Positions 1 through 12,343 of a stretch of 64,000 nucleotides of DNA are shown in pieces. Made by a program: the position numbers and the translations under genes. Position 1 is the stretch's first letter. Each line of letters starts with the position of its first letter. The DNA is taken from positions 83,680,174 through 83,744,173 of the forward strand of contig NC_134876.1 of NCBI RefSeq assembly GCF_041734735.1. Reading direction: 5' to 3'. This DNA is from Babylonia areolata. Its lineage: Eukaryota > Mollusca > Gastropoda > Neogastropoda > Buccinidae. The notes beneath the pieces were generated by a model. The model made no database searches, had not been told where the DNA came from, and saw nothing but the letters and a program-made list of their open reading frames with translations.

Positions 1-1262
1 TCCATAGACCCCTCTCCAGAAGTGATTTGGAAGAACCTTAGAACCACAATCCTGTAGGCCTCTGAAGAAGTTTTGTGGTTATCATCAAAGAAAAACAAAG
101 ACTGTTTCAAGGAGATGTAGGAATTGCTGGCTAAGAAGGGATCTGCCCATCAGACTCAACTTGCTCAGCCGTCCTGTCCAGGGAACGAACAGCCTTCCGC
201 ATTTTATGCAATAACCTCAAACACAAGCTTCAAGAAATCCAGAACGAATGGTGAATCAACCTCACAGAAAAAACTCAGCTTTGCGCAGAAACTGGTGACT
301 ACAGAGATTTAAAAAAATAATTTTTATGAAGCTCTGAAGGTGGTGTGTGGCCCTTCACACCAGGTCCAGAGTCCTTTGCACGGCGCAGACAGCCAGGCGC
401 TTCCCGCAGAGAAGATGTCCATCCTCAAGTAATGATCTGAACACTTCCAGACTCTCGTCAGTGCCAACGATACGGTGCAAGACTCAACCATTCTTGGAAT
501 CTGGAAACAGCCGTTGAAAACAGAACTGGACAAGACTCCAACTTTAGAGAGACTGTCAAGGCTGTAGAGCAGCTGAAAAGTGGTAAGGCAACAGGTGTAG
601 ATGGAATTCCATCAGGGATTTGGAAGCATGGGGACCCAGTGCTACACACCAAACTCCACGAGTTCTTTACCCGCAGCTGGAAAGATGCAATCTACCACAG
701 GACCTCTGTGACGCAGCTATCATCACCCTGTAAGAGAACAAAAGGTAAAGTCTGACTGCTCCAACTATCGGGGGATAACTCTATTTTCCATAACAGGGAA
801 AATCTTAGCTAGAGTACTCTTGCCTGTTATTGCTGAAGAACACCCCCAGAGAGCCAGTGTGGCTTCAGAGGCAATGGAAGCACCACTGACATGGTTTTTG
901 TCGTCAGGCATTTTCAAGGAAATTCAGAGAACAGAATAAACGACTGTATGTGACATTTGTCGAGCTCACCGAAGCCTTTAATAATGCGAGTAGGAAATGC
1001 CTATTGCAAACTATGGAACGACGTCCTCCAAAATTCCTCAGCATGGTCATTCAGCTGTCTGAAAAGTTCCCATGTCCGATACAGCAACGACCACTCAGAG
1101 CTTTTTCCCAGTCTGACAAGGAAGACGAAAACCAGTTACAACAGAATGTTGACTGCCTTCCATTCAGGCTTCCAGTCACTAGACAATGTACCATCCAAAA
1201 TTTCCGCTACGACCTTTATGGCCACATGGCACTGGAATCAACCAGTCATTGGTGCAAAGTGT
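1..1262 (+). mobile_element. Decayed LINE fragment (endonuclease-RT linker and reverse transcriptase)
   Basis: Fragment of an APE-type non-LTR retrotransposon, cut by the window's left edge. Translating the + strand in shifting frames gives the usual linker before the reverse transcriptase, then blocks such as SGKATGVDGIPSGIWKHG (about 570-630), CSNYRGITLFSITGKILARV (about 757-816) and YVTFVELTEAFNNASRK (about 948-998). These match RT motifs of LINEs whose intact copies read KAFDTVSR at the last site. Several stops and frame changes interrupt it, so it is dead. The SINE at 1263-1669 sits at its 3' edge. The clade (RTE or related) is not settled from sequence alone. Confidence 0.75.
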
Positions 1263-1669
1263 CGTGGCATTTGTATTTGTATTTCTTTTTTATCACAACA
1301 GATTTCTCTGTGTGAAATTTGGGCTGCTCTCCCCAGGGAGAGCGCGTCGCTATACTACAGCGCCACCCATTTTTTTTGTATTTTTTCCTGCGTGTACTTT
1401 TATTTGTTTTTCCTGTCGAAGTGGATTTTCCTACAGAATTTTGCCAGGAACAACCCCTTTGTTGCCGTGGGTTCTTTTACGTGCGCTAAGTGCATGCTGC
1501 ACACGGGACCTCGGTTTATCGTCTCATCCGAATGACTAGCGTCCAGACCACCACTCAAGGTCTAGTGGAGGGGGAGAAAATATCGGCGGCTGAGCCGTGA
1601 TTCGAACCAGCACGCTCAAATTATCTCGCTTCCTAGGCGGACGCATTACCTCTTGGCCATCACTCCTCA
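1263..1669 (-). mobile_element. tRNA-derived SINE, near full length
   Basis: On the - strand the element begins near 1667 with a tRNA-like head: an A-box-like part (TGGCCAAGAGGTAATGCGTC) and a B-box-like GGTTCGAATCAC. A central domain follows, then an AT-rich 3' end finishing in repeats of ATACAA near 1268. The 3' part recurs at 57229-57378, and older copies of its core lie at 59117-59230 and 59533-59610, so it is a dispersed family. The head is typical of a Pol III promoter. It separates two unrelated LINE fragments. Confidence 0.8.
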
Positions 1670-1670
1670 T

Positions 1671-2215
1671 GGTATAACGCTTCATGAGGATCTCACCTGT
1701 GATCGACACATTGATGCCATAAGCACAAACTGCCCCAGCATGCTAAAGCCAGTAAGACCTTTGGTTCTCTCCACAGAAACCTCAAAGTCAGCTTGACTGA
1801 ACTGAAGAAGACAGCATATCTCGTGTTCGAAAGGTCTCTCCTCGACGCTAGTTCAGTCGACACATTGATGCCATAAGCACAAACTGCCCCAGCATGCTAA
1901 AGCCAGTAAAACCTTTGGTTCTCTCCACAGAAACCTCAAAGTCAGCTTGACTGAACTGAAGAAGACAGCATATCTCGTCTTCGAAAGGCCTCTCCTCGAC
2001 GCTAGTTCAGTCAATTTAGGACCCATGCGTGGAGAGGAACACTGACAAACTCAAAACAGTAAGGTGTGGTGTGATTCGTCTTAAGCTACCACAGCACCTC
2101 TAGTGTGGGTGCCATGCTGGAACATCTTGGGTGGCCGACCCTACAGAACTGAAGGAAGAAATCAGGGCTCTCAATGTTCAGAAGTATCACCTTTGTCAAG
2201 TTCATGTGAAACACA
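1671..2215 (+). mobile_element. Decayed LINE 3' fragment (RT C-terminal region)
   Basis: Reading in broken frames gives KTFGSLHRNLKVSLTELKK, then TAYLVFERSLLDASSV, then TDKLKTVRCGVIRL and MLEHLGWPTLQN. This order is that of the post-catalytic region of Jockey/CR1-type pol proteins (RRNLK..., AY..LVRP.LEYAS, ...LGWPTL..RR). It is a different family from the fragment at 1-1262. It contains a tandem duplication (1703-2010) that repeats part of the coding region, and it has stops and frame changes. Confidence 0.6.
1703..2010. repeat. 154-bp tandem duplication inside a LINE fragment
   Basis: Two head-to-tail copies, 1703-1856 and 1857-2010, starting TCGACACATTGATGCC. I count about three differences, so the duplication is far younger than the decay of the LINE that contains it. 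Confidence 0.9.
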
Positions 2216-4075
2216 ACAAGCTGCAGCATGCTACAGAGCTCAGTGTTACGAGGACATTGTGAGCAATTCGGGCTGGTCAAGTGCAAGACAGACTATTGGT
2301 GCTTATTCAGGCACACCATCAGGGACCAGAACACCGTCAGCGCGGATAAAGTACTCCCCATCAGTACCACTCTTGACACATCCTGCTGCCAAGCATGGGA
2401 AGAAATCTGCTGCCAGATATCTTCCTCCCCTCCACACTCCAACCTTTCCAGTCCCTGTCCACCCTTATCTCCCCCATCAATCCTGTTCATGCCTAATTAA
2501 CCATCTTCCTCACGCTTTTTTGTTTTGTTTTAGTTGATGTTGAACTTGTGGGCCTGATAGAGCATTATGCTGTGTTCAGGGATGCCTTTAGGTATTAGAG
2601 CTTACCGAGACGACATACGACCATTGAAAGCTTGCTGGCAGCTCCTCTGACATACAGCAACTCTAAAACAGGCAAGAGAAAATTGAGTAGGTTTGTTAAG
2701 GTTCACCACCAAGGCAAAATATGACATTCCCTCCAAGTAAAAGCAGCACATAATTTAGCAAGTTTGTTGCGGCCACGGAAATTGAAGAACTTTCAGTTCA
2801 CAAATAGAGAGGCAATAAATGTATTTGTTTCAAGTGGGTTAGGGTTACATTTTCTAATAAACAAACAGAATATTTGATGGCCTTATGTATACGCTTCTTT
2901 TGCGTTCACATTACTACACTGTCATTACTGATGGTGAGATGAATGAAATCGTGTATTTTCTCCAAATCCTTTTTATCATAGAGCTGACTCTCAAGGGGAC
3001 TAACTGTCGACCACACAGCCTGTCTGTGTATGTGGTTGTTTAAGATGTGTTTGTACAAATTATTTCTTCATAGTATATGTGTTCCATGGTAATTTCCTAT
3101 TTCGGTTCCCTTAAATTAGGAAACTGCCGTGTTCCGAACACATTTGGCCCTCGTGACGTTAGTTTATGGCATGTATTGCATTACATTTAAGAGGGTGGTG
3201 TTCACATCTGAAATACTTTTAAATGTTATCCCCCCCCCCTGCCCCCGCACGCCCTCCACCCCCCAAGTGAATGGTCATGGTTAATGTATCACACGACAAT
3301 TGATTCCACCTGTTGATGTCCACACTGGGGCACATAGACTGGATCTTGGACGGCATTCGTCTGTGAATACTGAACAGTCTTATCTGGAGCAATAGTCCTT
3401 GTTGCAGACATTGCATCGGACATTTCATGGGTCTGGATCGGTAGCAGCATCTGCCTTCCTCCACATGCAGCCTTTTCTTGATCAGCTGTGGGATTGTCCC
3501 CGCCCTCCTCCTCCACCCCCTCTCCTCTTCAATTGTTTCTTCCATTCCTGTCAGTTCACTTGATCCTTATGTTCATGGTCTTCCCCCAGTGTATTCGGTG
3601 ATCCGTGACTTCCCCCCCCACCCCCTCATTGGTATAGTATCAGTGACAGCAGAAACCAGGTCTCTTTTGCGTCATGCACCTCATGTACTACATATATCTA
3701 CAGGTCTCGATGTGCAGAGGTGGCATGCACGTTAGGTAACTTGAGACACATCAGTTTCTCATGTTTGCCCCAGTCCAGTTTTTTTATTCTGTTTTTATTA
3801 TTCATCCCTTCCCCATCCTCAACTAATGGCATGCCGATTTAAAAGGTTAGGGTATGGCATGGGACTAAACTGGCTCACGGAGATGATGTGTTTGTGGCGA
3901 GACACATAATTGCCAACTTCAGTTTCTAAGCAGGCGTTATGGTCACGAAATTGACGAACCCAGACTAAACGATATAGGTTTTTCAGAATAAATTGTTGTT
4001 TCTGTCTTGTTTTCAGAAATTTCACATCTTCCTTCACGTCAATCACACAGCAAATGAAATAATTTAATTTAAAAA
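2216..4075. other. Intergenic stretch, no gene seen
   Basis: No reading frame here resembles a known protein. It contains a C-rich run near 3228-3260. The rest is unremarkable AT-rich sequence that may include unrecognised old repeats. Confidence 0.5.
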
Positions 4076-4262
4076 AAAGAAGCTTTGTATTTGCAAGTTA
4101 GAAGACTCTCTAACCCCCGAAAACGGCTCGGAGAATGGCTGCCTACATTGTGGGGTAAAAACGGCCATACCTACATGTAAAAAAGCCCTCTCGTACATAA
4201 AAGTGAACGTGGATGTTGAAACCCACGAACGAAAAAGAAGTAGAACTGAGGAGAAGTAGGTG
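4076..4262 (+). repeat. Probable dispersed molluscan repeat
   Basis: The segment includes ACTCTCTAACCCCCGAAAAC, ATGGCTGCCTACAT, GGGGTAAAAACGG and the short dyad GTGG...CCAC, and ends in GAA-rich sequence. I recall very similar segments as common dispersed repeats in gastropod genomes. There is no second copy in this window to prove it, so this is recognition, not demonstration. Confidence 0.45.
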
Positions 4263-4455
4263 TATCTCTCAACTCGATGCAAACACGCAATGGTGGAACA
4301 AGATTATCTTCACTCTCACCTGCCTCATACCATTTGTATGAAAATGTAAATCTGGGGCAAGATGCCTGTGGTAGTAAGCGTGTTATCCTATTCTCTGGGC
4401 CTTTTGTCCCTCATTATTTTCTTTGTAATGAGATACTGGTAAGATGCATAATTCA

Positions 4456-4457
<2 letters not shown>

Positions 4458-4508
<51 letters not shown>

Positions 4509-4529
4509 CGCGCGTGCGCACGTGTGTGT
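4458..4529. repeat. Compound (GT)n-(CG)n microsatellite
   Basis: A run of GT from 4458 to 4500 is followed by CG repeats (4501-4514) and mixed CG/GT. Alternating purine-pyrimidine tracts of this kind are prone to Z-DNA. A 15-G run follows at about 4639-4653. Confidence 0.95.
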
Positions 4530-4924
4530 ATGGATGTGAGTGCAAGGTGAGTGGGTCACAGTCACGGTTGCCGGGTGCCGCGGCATGTGGGTGCATATAA
4601 GCTTGATCGTGTGTGTACGGTGTCTGTGTGTGTGTGTTGGGGGGGGGGGGGGGTAGAATCCACAGGAATTCGGACAGTCAGTTATGGACTAAAGAAATTC
4701 TCATTCATTTTGTTGAAGATTACTTCACACTTTTAGGGGGACACTGAGACTGACAAAGTGTGAGTGTTGCCAGTGTTTAGCCGGTACTTATGACAACACT
4801 TTGATCATTTCCATGGCTAAAAAGAAATTCTGCTTTCCAAATCTGCCGTGACTCGAGCGGGTCCGGTAATGTACCTGGTCCATGGCCACGATACGTCATG
4901 GTCATGATAAAATTGTGTTCCAGC

Positions 4925-7900
4925 TTAAATGTATGTTGAGCCCTGCTTCCTCCGCTCACGCTTCTCCTTAATGGCCAGCGTTCTCTTGTTTTCAAACGTT
5001 TTTATGCCAATAATGCACAGCATCCTCCAGCGAGAGCAGTCAAGGGCATCAGTTTCCCAGGAAGTGATGTCTATGTCACAGGCTTTGAGGTTTGTCTTTA
5101 AGATGTCCTTGAAGCGCTTGCAGGGTCTTCCAAGTTCACGGTGGCCTTCCTTCAGCTGTCCATACAAAAGCATCTTCGGGATCCTGCTGTCTGTCATGCG
5201 GACAACGTGTCCTGTCAAGCGTAGCTGGCACTGAATCAGCAGGCTTTCTGGGCAGGCTGCTCCTCTCTAGGACCTGGATGTTGGAGACCCTGTCTTGCCA
5301 CTTTATGTCGAGTATCTTTCGTAGGCATCTCTGGTGAAACTGCTCAAGTTGTTGAATGTGACGGCAATACGTCGTCCATGTTTCACAGCAGTACAACAAG
5401 GTGGTCAGCACAACAGCTCTGTAGGTTTTCATCTTGGTGCTGAGCCTGATGCCTTTGTTGTTCCACAGCCTGTTGTTGAGTCTGCCCAAGGCGGAGCTGG
5501 CCTTGGCGATGCGCAGCGTCACTTCTGCATCAAGGGCTCCGTTGCTGCATAGGGTGCTGCCCAGGTAGCAAAACTTGATCTCTGTGTCATCGTCGATCTT
5601 GATTGCAGGTGGGGAGGCACTGGCGTTCTGTGAGCTAGCTGGTTGGTACATGGATTCGGTCTTGCTGAGGCTGATGGTGAGTCCAAAGCGCCTGCAGGAG
5701 GTTGAGAACCTATCCATAATGAACTGCATGCCCTCATGGGTGTGTGCAGCAAGCGCGCAGTCATCAGTGAAAAGGAACTCTCTCAACAGTGCCTCAAACT
5801 CCCTGGACCTGGCATGGAGTTGCCGCAAGTTGAAAAGTTTGCCATCTGTGCGAAACTGAATGTAGATGCCCTGGTCACAGTCTTGGAAGGCGTCAATCAG
5901 CATGGCAGAGAAGAGAATGAAGAACAGTGTGGGTGCCAGGACGCAGCCCTGCTTCACTCCATTTACCACAGGGAACAGATCCGACATGTCAGTATTTTCC
6001 TGTACTGTACTCTCGCCTGCATGCCATCGTGGAATGATGCAATCAGCTGGATTAGGCTCTCTGGGCAGCCGAACTTTAGGAGGATCTTCCACAGACCCGC
6101 ACGGCGGTTCACTGTGTCGAAGGCCTTAGTCAGGTCTACAAAGACCATGTGGAGCTCCTTGTTCTGCTCACGGCACTTCTCTTGCATCTGGCGTACGACA
6201 AACACCATGTCACATGTTCCCCTGCCTGAGCAAAAGCCGCACTGTACTTCAGGGATGACTGTGTTGGAGACATAGTCAATCAGTCTGTTCAGTATGATGC
6301 GGGCGAAGATCTTGCAGGCGATGCAGAGGAGACAGATTCCACGGTGGTTATCGCAGGATGTTTTGTCTCCCTTCCGTTTGTAAATGTAGACAATTGAAGC
6401 ATCCTTGAAATCCTGGGGGACATCCCCTCTCTCCCAGATAGACTGGAACAGGGCGGTCAGCTTGTCTGTCAGCACTTCGCCTCCATACTTGTAGATGTCA
6501 GCCTGGATTCCATCCGCTCCTGGTGTTTTTCCTGACGTTATCAGCTTCAGGGCCTTCTGGGTCTCGGCATTGGTGGGAGGGGCAGCTAGCGAGTCATTGA
6601 TTGGTAGCTGTGGGAGGGCTGCAATTACCTCGTCAGATACGGACGAGCCCCTGTTGAGGAGGGTGTTGAAGTGCTCTGCCAGCGGGCAAGAATGTCTTTC
6701 TTGTCTTTCAGGAGGGTGGTCTGGTCCAAGGCTGGGACAGGGGTTGATCCTGTGACTCTTGGCCCATACACAGCTCTGAGACCATCATGGAAGGTCTTCA
6801 TGTCGTGAGCATCAGCAGCGGACTGAAGATCTTCGGACTTTCTCTCCCACCAGGTGTTCTTCATCTCACGCAGCCTCTTCTGTACGAGTTGCTTGGTTTG
6901 CAAGAACTGTTTCTCCTTCCTCTGGCAGTCTTTATCGGAAATGTGATCCTGATGCCGTATATGCAATGTGTTCAGGAGCTTGGAGATTCCAGAGTCGTTC
7001 TCGTCAAACCAGTCTTTGTGGCTCCTCTGTACAAAGCCGAGTGTGTCAGCTGCTGCTGTGTACACAGCATCTCTAAAGGTGCTCCATACCTCTTCTACAT
7101 CAATCGATGCAGGAATTTCTTGGAGAGCTGCTTGGATTTGCTGCTGCAGCACGTCCTTGGTGATAGGGAGGTGGTGGATGTTCAGCTTCCTAGGGGGTTT
7201 CTGCCTGGCTGGTTGGAGTTTGCGTGCAAGTCTGATGTTCATCTTGCTGCGTACCAGGCGATGGTCTGACCAACAGACTGCTCCTCTCATGCAGCGTGTA
7301 ATGGAAACATCACCTCTGTCCCTCTGCCACTGAGATAATCACATAGTCCAGCATGTGCCATTGCTTGGAGCAGGGGTGCATCCATGTGTTCTTGTACTTG
7401 TCCGCTTGTTGGAAGAGGGTGTTGGTGATGGTCAGTCCATGCTGCGTGCAGAGCGAGAGCAAAAGCAGTCCGTTGGAGTTGCACTTGCCAGTGCTGTGCT
7501 GTCCTAGGACCTTTGGTCAGGAGAACAAGTCCACGCCGACGCGGGCATTGAAATCCCCAAATATGATCAGCCTGTCCTTTCTGTCTACTGCTGAAATGGT
7601 GCGGATGAGCTCCTCATAGAAAGCTTCTTTGATGTCATCAGGGTTGGTCATCGTTGGGGCATAGCAGCTGATGACTGTGGAGAAGCAATCCTTGGACAGC
7701 TTCAGACGCAGGGTCATCAGCCTATCGTTTATCCCACATGGAAGGCTGTCAAGCTGTCCTCCAAGTTTGGTTCGTATGGCAAAGCCCACACCTGAGGTTC
7801 TTGGGGTGCCATCTGGCTTCCCAGTGAAGTAGAAGGTGTAGCCCCCTCCAACTTCCTCCAGCTGGGTTTCACCGGCAAACCTGGTTTCGATCAGGGCTGC

Positions 7901-8640
7901 TATGTCCACCGGGTAGCGATCAAGCATTCTAGCAATGAGCGCTGTGCGCCTTTCTGGTCTGTCGTCTCTGTCGAGTAGGGTGCGAACATTCCAGGCACCC
8001 AGAGTCAGGGCACGACTCCTGGTTCTTTTCTTCTGTTGTTTTCGACCGCTAGTGTTGGATGTCCAAGTAGGTGTGGTTTCCTACTAGGTACTAAGCAAGG
8101 CAGGCTTTGTTTAGGGATCCTTTTATCTACCCTTCCCCATGTGGGAAGAGCAGTGCTGTCCCTAAAAAGGGCTGCTCTGACACCATGTGGGAGGATACGG
8201 GCGCCGCATCTGCCCCAGTCTATGGTGGACGACCATCATCCCACAGCCGCCTGCGTGCAGAGTCGTGACTAGGAACTGCCAACAGCACCCTCTTCCTGTC
8301 CCCGTTACCACTTCTCCATCGCCACAGGGCTTGGGAAAGCTGGGTGTTGAAGGGCTAGCTCGTCGTTCCGACATTAGCTTGGTTGCCTGACCAGCACAGG
8401 TGACCTTTTTTTTTTTAGTGAGGAGGAGTTGTGCAGTCCCTTCCCCACTCTTTTGCCTACCGACGCTCATAGTCCCACAGGTGCACATACTGCTCCTAGG
8501 AGGGCTTCCAGCCAAGGATAAGAGCTCCCCCTGCCCTTTGGTCATCCTCTTCCACCTTCACAGCCGTTTTGAAAGGTTTTCTCCTCCACCTGGTCCATTG
8601 TTGGGAGACTTCACATGTGGCAGGTAGTACTGGGTTACAT
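4925..8640 (-). mobile_element. Nearly full-length, inactive APE-type LINE
   Basis: A non-LTR retrotransposon on the - strand. From its 5' side: a GC-richer leader (about 8640-8010); an AP-endonuclease domain (8005 to about 7250) with WNVRTL, IAALIETRF, GDFNARVG and the SDH of WSDHRLV; a linker; and a reverse transcriptase (about 6610-5500) with YKRKGDKTSCDNHRGI, VFVDLTKAFDTVNR, NGVKQGCVLAPTLF and the catalytic block FTDDCAL (usually FADD). A C-terminal region (about 5500-4925) includes CLRKILDIKWQDRVSN and GHVVRMTDSRIPK. The protein falls into about five pieces in different frames, so the copy cannot act alone, yet each piece is well preserved and decay is moderate. RTE-like or a sister clade is likely. 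The exact 3' end is not clear. Confidence 0.88.
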
Positions 8641-9421
8641 GGTACCAGTAGCAAGGGCTATGCCCCTGAGCTGACCTCTCATAACAGTCATATTTATGCT
8701 TATAACAGTTATATTTATAAGAATGAGGCTGATCTGCCTGAAAACACTCATTCAGCCATCAGAGGTTGTAGTTGAACAGCCTTGTCTATATATATGTTAT
8801 TCCCCTCCCTCTTTGCCATTGTGAGTGTTGTCAGTTGGATGGATGTGACAAACACAAGGATGTTCAATGTCATGTCTTTAAAAAAATTTTTTATCATAAA
8901 AAAAAATCTTTCTTTCTCCACCCCCAGCCCCCTGACCAAGGATTTAGTTATGACTGTATCTGGCGACATAACGAATTGTGTGTATAGTAGGGTGTGTCAG
9001 TTATACCAAATATGGGTGAAATTTGAATCATGTTCTATGCATGAGTGTGTAACCAACAAATGACAAAAATCATGTTCCACTGTATGCTCTGATGGGCTAT
9101 TAAATGGAGGCAAAAACATTTTATTTTCTCATTGTAGATTGTACACATTATATATATATATATATATATATTATATACTGATTTATAAATAAGCATAAAT
9201 ATTTATCATATGGTTGAGTATACAATGTGTCTATGTCTACAAAATAGTTGATGCAGTGTGGGGGTCATTGTTGGTATTCTTACATTTGAACATTGTATTC
9301 CTTCCCCACGGATAATGATTTCCTTGTGGATATGTGTGCTCTGCAGGAGAGAGGATAGGGAAGGGTGGTGGTGAATGAATGTGGCTGGGTACACAAATAT
9401 ATCAGGGTGGCACATGATCAG

Positions 9422-9424
<3 letters not shown>

Positions 9425-9467
<43 letters not shown>
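9425..9467. repeat. (GT)n microsatellite
   Basis: An uninterrupted GT run of about 21 units. Confidence 0.97.
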
Positions 9468-9469
<2 letters not shown>

Positions 9470-9616
9470 ATTTGCCTGCTATGACCCATAAAATGTGTGT
9501 GGGATTGCATTTTTAATACATTATACAATTGTGCGTATGGCACTAATGTGACAAAACAGGTGACTGTTCAATATCATTTGTTCTGTACACAATTTGTTAT
9601 TTGGAGTAAAAACAAT

Positions 9617-9746
9617 AAAAGAACTTAATTCAGTGTGCATCAGTATATAGTTTGCTTGAATACATTTTTTGCTGCTTACTGAAAAGAACTTAATTCAGTG
9701 TGCATCAGTATATAGTTTGCTTGAATATATTTTTTGCTGCTTACTG
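9617..9746. repeat. 65-bp tandem duplication
   Basis: Two copies (9617-9681 and 9682-9746) beginning AAAAGAACTTAATTCAG and ending TGCTGCTTACTG, with only one or two differences. Confidence 0.92.
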
Positions 9747-9937
9747 AACTACTTTTCCTGTATATAGGGAACACATGACTTGGATGAAAAGTAACAATGG
9801 AAATCATTTACAAATAACCAAAAGTATAAATGGTGAGAACTAATTCAATGTTGTGTCCAGGAACCTCACAGGCATGTTTATCATCTGTGCCTGTATCATC
9901 TTGATAGCAGATGTTGAAGAAATGTCTGAAATCTCTC

Positions 9938-10022
9938 AAACACACACACGCACGCATACATATGCACGCACACACACACACGCGTGCGCACACACACACA
10001 CATACACACACACACACACATA
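9938..10022. repeat. (CA)n/(CG)n-rich simple repeat
   Basis: CA repeats interrupted by CGCA, CATA and GTGCG units. Confidence 0.95.
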
Positions 10023-11196
10023 CAACCAACAACAACAGTCAACCTTGATAATGAGAAAACAAAACAAAAACAGATAGCTGCAACTCATATGTTATATTCA
10101 AAACTTTCCAATTCCACTACAGAACATCAAATCTATTTCACATGTGACACCTGCTTCTCTTCTCTGTTGTGAGCATTATACAGCACCCAGCAGCATGAAC
10201 AGAACAAGGGATGTAATTCCCCTTCTGACCTCATTTTCCCAAGCAGGCACAAAAAACCATTAGTCAGTGACAGACGACCTGTTTCAGATAAGGTGACAGA
10301 CGATCCACCTCAGTCACGTGGATGGCACTGCTCATCATATAACTCATTTACACAGAATTTGAAATGACAATTCACACACACCAAAACACATAATATACAT
10401 ACACATGCAAAAATATGCACACACACAAAAACACACACTCACATGCAAGTCAGTAACTGTAAAACTATCCTGTAAAGTGTTCCTTTGTCTCCTGTTTTTT
10501 GTTTAACAAACCATCAAACAAGACAGAAACAAAACGTAAAAAAAAAAAAAAAAAGAAAAAAAAAAAGAAGGGAATTTCAGATATGCTTTGGCATGGAAGA
10601 TGTTGACATTGAAGAAAATCCAATTAAACAAACAAACAAAAAAGAAAAAAAAGAAAGAAAAAAAGAGTATAAAAAAAAAAAAAAAAAAAAATCCCCATCA
10701 TGGTAGTGACAAATTCTGGTTGAACATGTAATCCTGTTAATATGTTTATTTAGTCTTGCTTTCCAAATATGCAGTTAATGTTAGCAAGAAGCTTACCATG
10801 AGAATTCAGCCACTGGTGTCTTTTCTCTGTTGATTCAGAACATGCAGGTACTCACGAACACCACCTGAATAACTAAACAGTAGTGCGGGTCTGCTCTTGT
10901 GGGAGGTCTCATATGGCAACCTTGATAGCTATTTGTGGACTGAATGAGCTTAGACTGTGAGAGAATGAACTTGATAATGCTGCTGAGAGGCCTGAAAGAT
11001 AAATATGTGTAATATATATTTTCACCCTCTTCCACTGAACCATGATGTTTGGAGCATGCACTTAGTGCATGTGAAAAACAATTCATAAAATCAAGAGTCT
11101 TGGAAGAAGAAAAAACTTTGATAGGTAATCATGCAAAATATAAAGGCATGCAAAAACAAACAAATAAACTTAAGATATGCTGAACAATGGCAATGC

Positions 11197-11370
11197 ACTC
11201 TCCCAGGGGATATTAGCCCAAATTTCACAATTTTTTTTTCTCAAGGCCTGACTAAGCGCGTTGGGTTACGCTGCTGGTCAGGCATCTGCTTGGCAGATGT
11301 GGTGTAGCGTATATGGATTTGTCCGAACGCAGTGACGCCTCCTTGAGCTACTGATACTGATACTGATCAC
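11197..11370 (+). mobile_element. SINE with (ACTGAT)n tail, second family
   Basis: Contains CTCTCCCAGGGGATATTAGC and CCCAAATTTCACA, then AAGGCCTGACTAAGCGCG, GTTGGGTTACGCTGCTGG and GCAGATGTGGTGTAGCGTAT, and ends in a short tandem tail of ACTGAT units before 11370. I recognise the 3' half as a very common gastropod SINE-like repeat. The 5' half resembles the reverse complement of the core of the SINE at 1263-1669 (CTCTCCCTGGGGAGAGC...AGCCC.AATTTCACA), so the two families seem to share a core with different 3' ends. Confidence 0.65.
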
Positions 11371-12343
11371 AAACAGAATCCTGTTGTGATGACAAATTAA
11401 ATTAAATAACCCAATAAATACAAAATACACAATATTCTTCCTCTAAAAAAAAAGAAAAAAAAGAAAGAAAGAAAGGAAGAACAACAACACACACACACAC
11501 ACACACACACACATGTGCATACATGAAATACATACATACACACAAGCAAAAAATGTATGCATATACTAAATAACTACCTGATCATGTCTGTGTCTATTTG
11601 TCCATCTGTAGTGTGTATGAGTAAATGAATAAATGAGAAAGTGAGTGTGTGTGTGCGCGCGTGTGTGTGTGTGTTACTGCACTTCATAAAAATGTTAAGT
11701 CATACGTACTGCATTTGTTTCACTGAGATTAAGCAGTCAAATTATGAACATTGGTGCATGCATAATTCTTGTGTGTATATTTTGTTGTAGCATGCATGAC
11801 ACAATTTATTCTGCAAAAAAATTACATTTTCAGATTTTACATAAATGTTCCAGAGGTAATAGCTTACACATGTTTTCATTCAGTCATTAATTTTGAGGCA
11901 TATACCTCAGACACATAACACACGTCTCTTGGATTTCATTATTTCACAAATGAATACAATAATCGATAAATAAAGAAATACACATCGCTTGACAAAAACT
12001 GAAGAAAGAAATTAATTCAAATCAATCCAACTGAATACCTTCAACCCCTCTTCTTCAAGTATTTGGTTGACATTCATGGCCTGGCCAGCTCGATGGGTCT
12101 ATGATTTTTCATGTGGTGAAGCGTATATGGAACGGTTTGACGTGTTCTTGGCAATGTGGAATTTGTTTCTGACATTATAAACCATATCTTACATTAATCA
12201 CGCAAGATAACCTGAAAACAAAATATCGATGATATTCGACATAGCAAGTTTGTTTTCCTTTCGTCTTGACCCGACAGAGGTCCAAATTCCAGACGATATT
12301 TTGTTTTACTCCTCGATGTTGGCCTGATACGAGAGAGAGCTAA
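11371..12343. other. 5' flank of SETD2, presumed promoter side
   Basis: No coding sequence seen. An (AC)n tract lies at 11487-11513 and a GT/GC-rich stretch at about 11643-11674. I see no clear TATA box or CpG-rich block. A sequence resembling a splice donor (CTAA then GTAAGC, 12344) pairs in principle with the acceptor-like TATTGTTTCAG ending at 12481, which would give a 138-nt intron in the 5' UTR. The transcription start is unknown. Confidence 0.35.

Larger units (their letters stand above)
8641..11196. other. Intergenic stretch rich in simple repeats
   Basis: No gene seen. It holds an (AT)n tract near 9148-9176, a (GT)n tract at 9425-9467, a 65-bp tandem duplication (9617-9746), mixed (CA)n/(CG)n at 9938-10022, AC-rich sequence at 10374-10444 and A-rich purine tracts near 10537-10572 and 10638-10691. 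Confidence 0.7.

Noticed and set aside
3219-3735. Short open frames around 3.2-3.7 kb on both strands
   Set aside because: No family resemblance, biased composition from C-rich tracts, and no splice context.
12030-12165. Possible SINE copy in the SETD2 5' flank (ATGTGGTGAAGCGTATATGG)
   Set aside because: Only about 20 bases resemble the SINE at 11197-11370; the flanks do not align.
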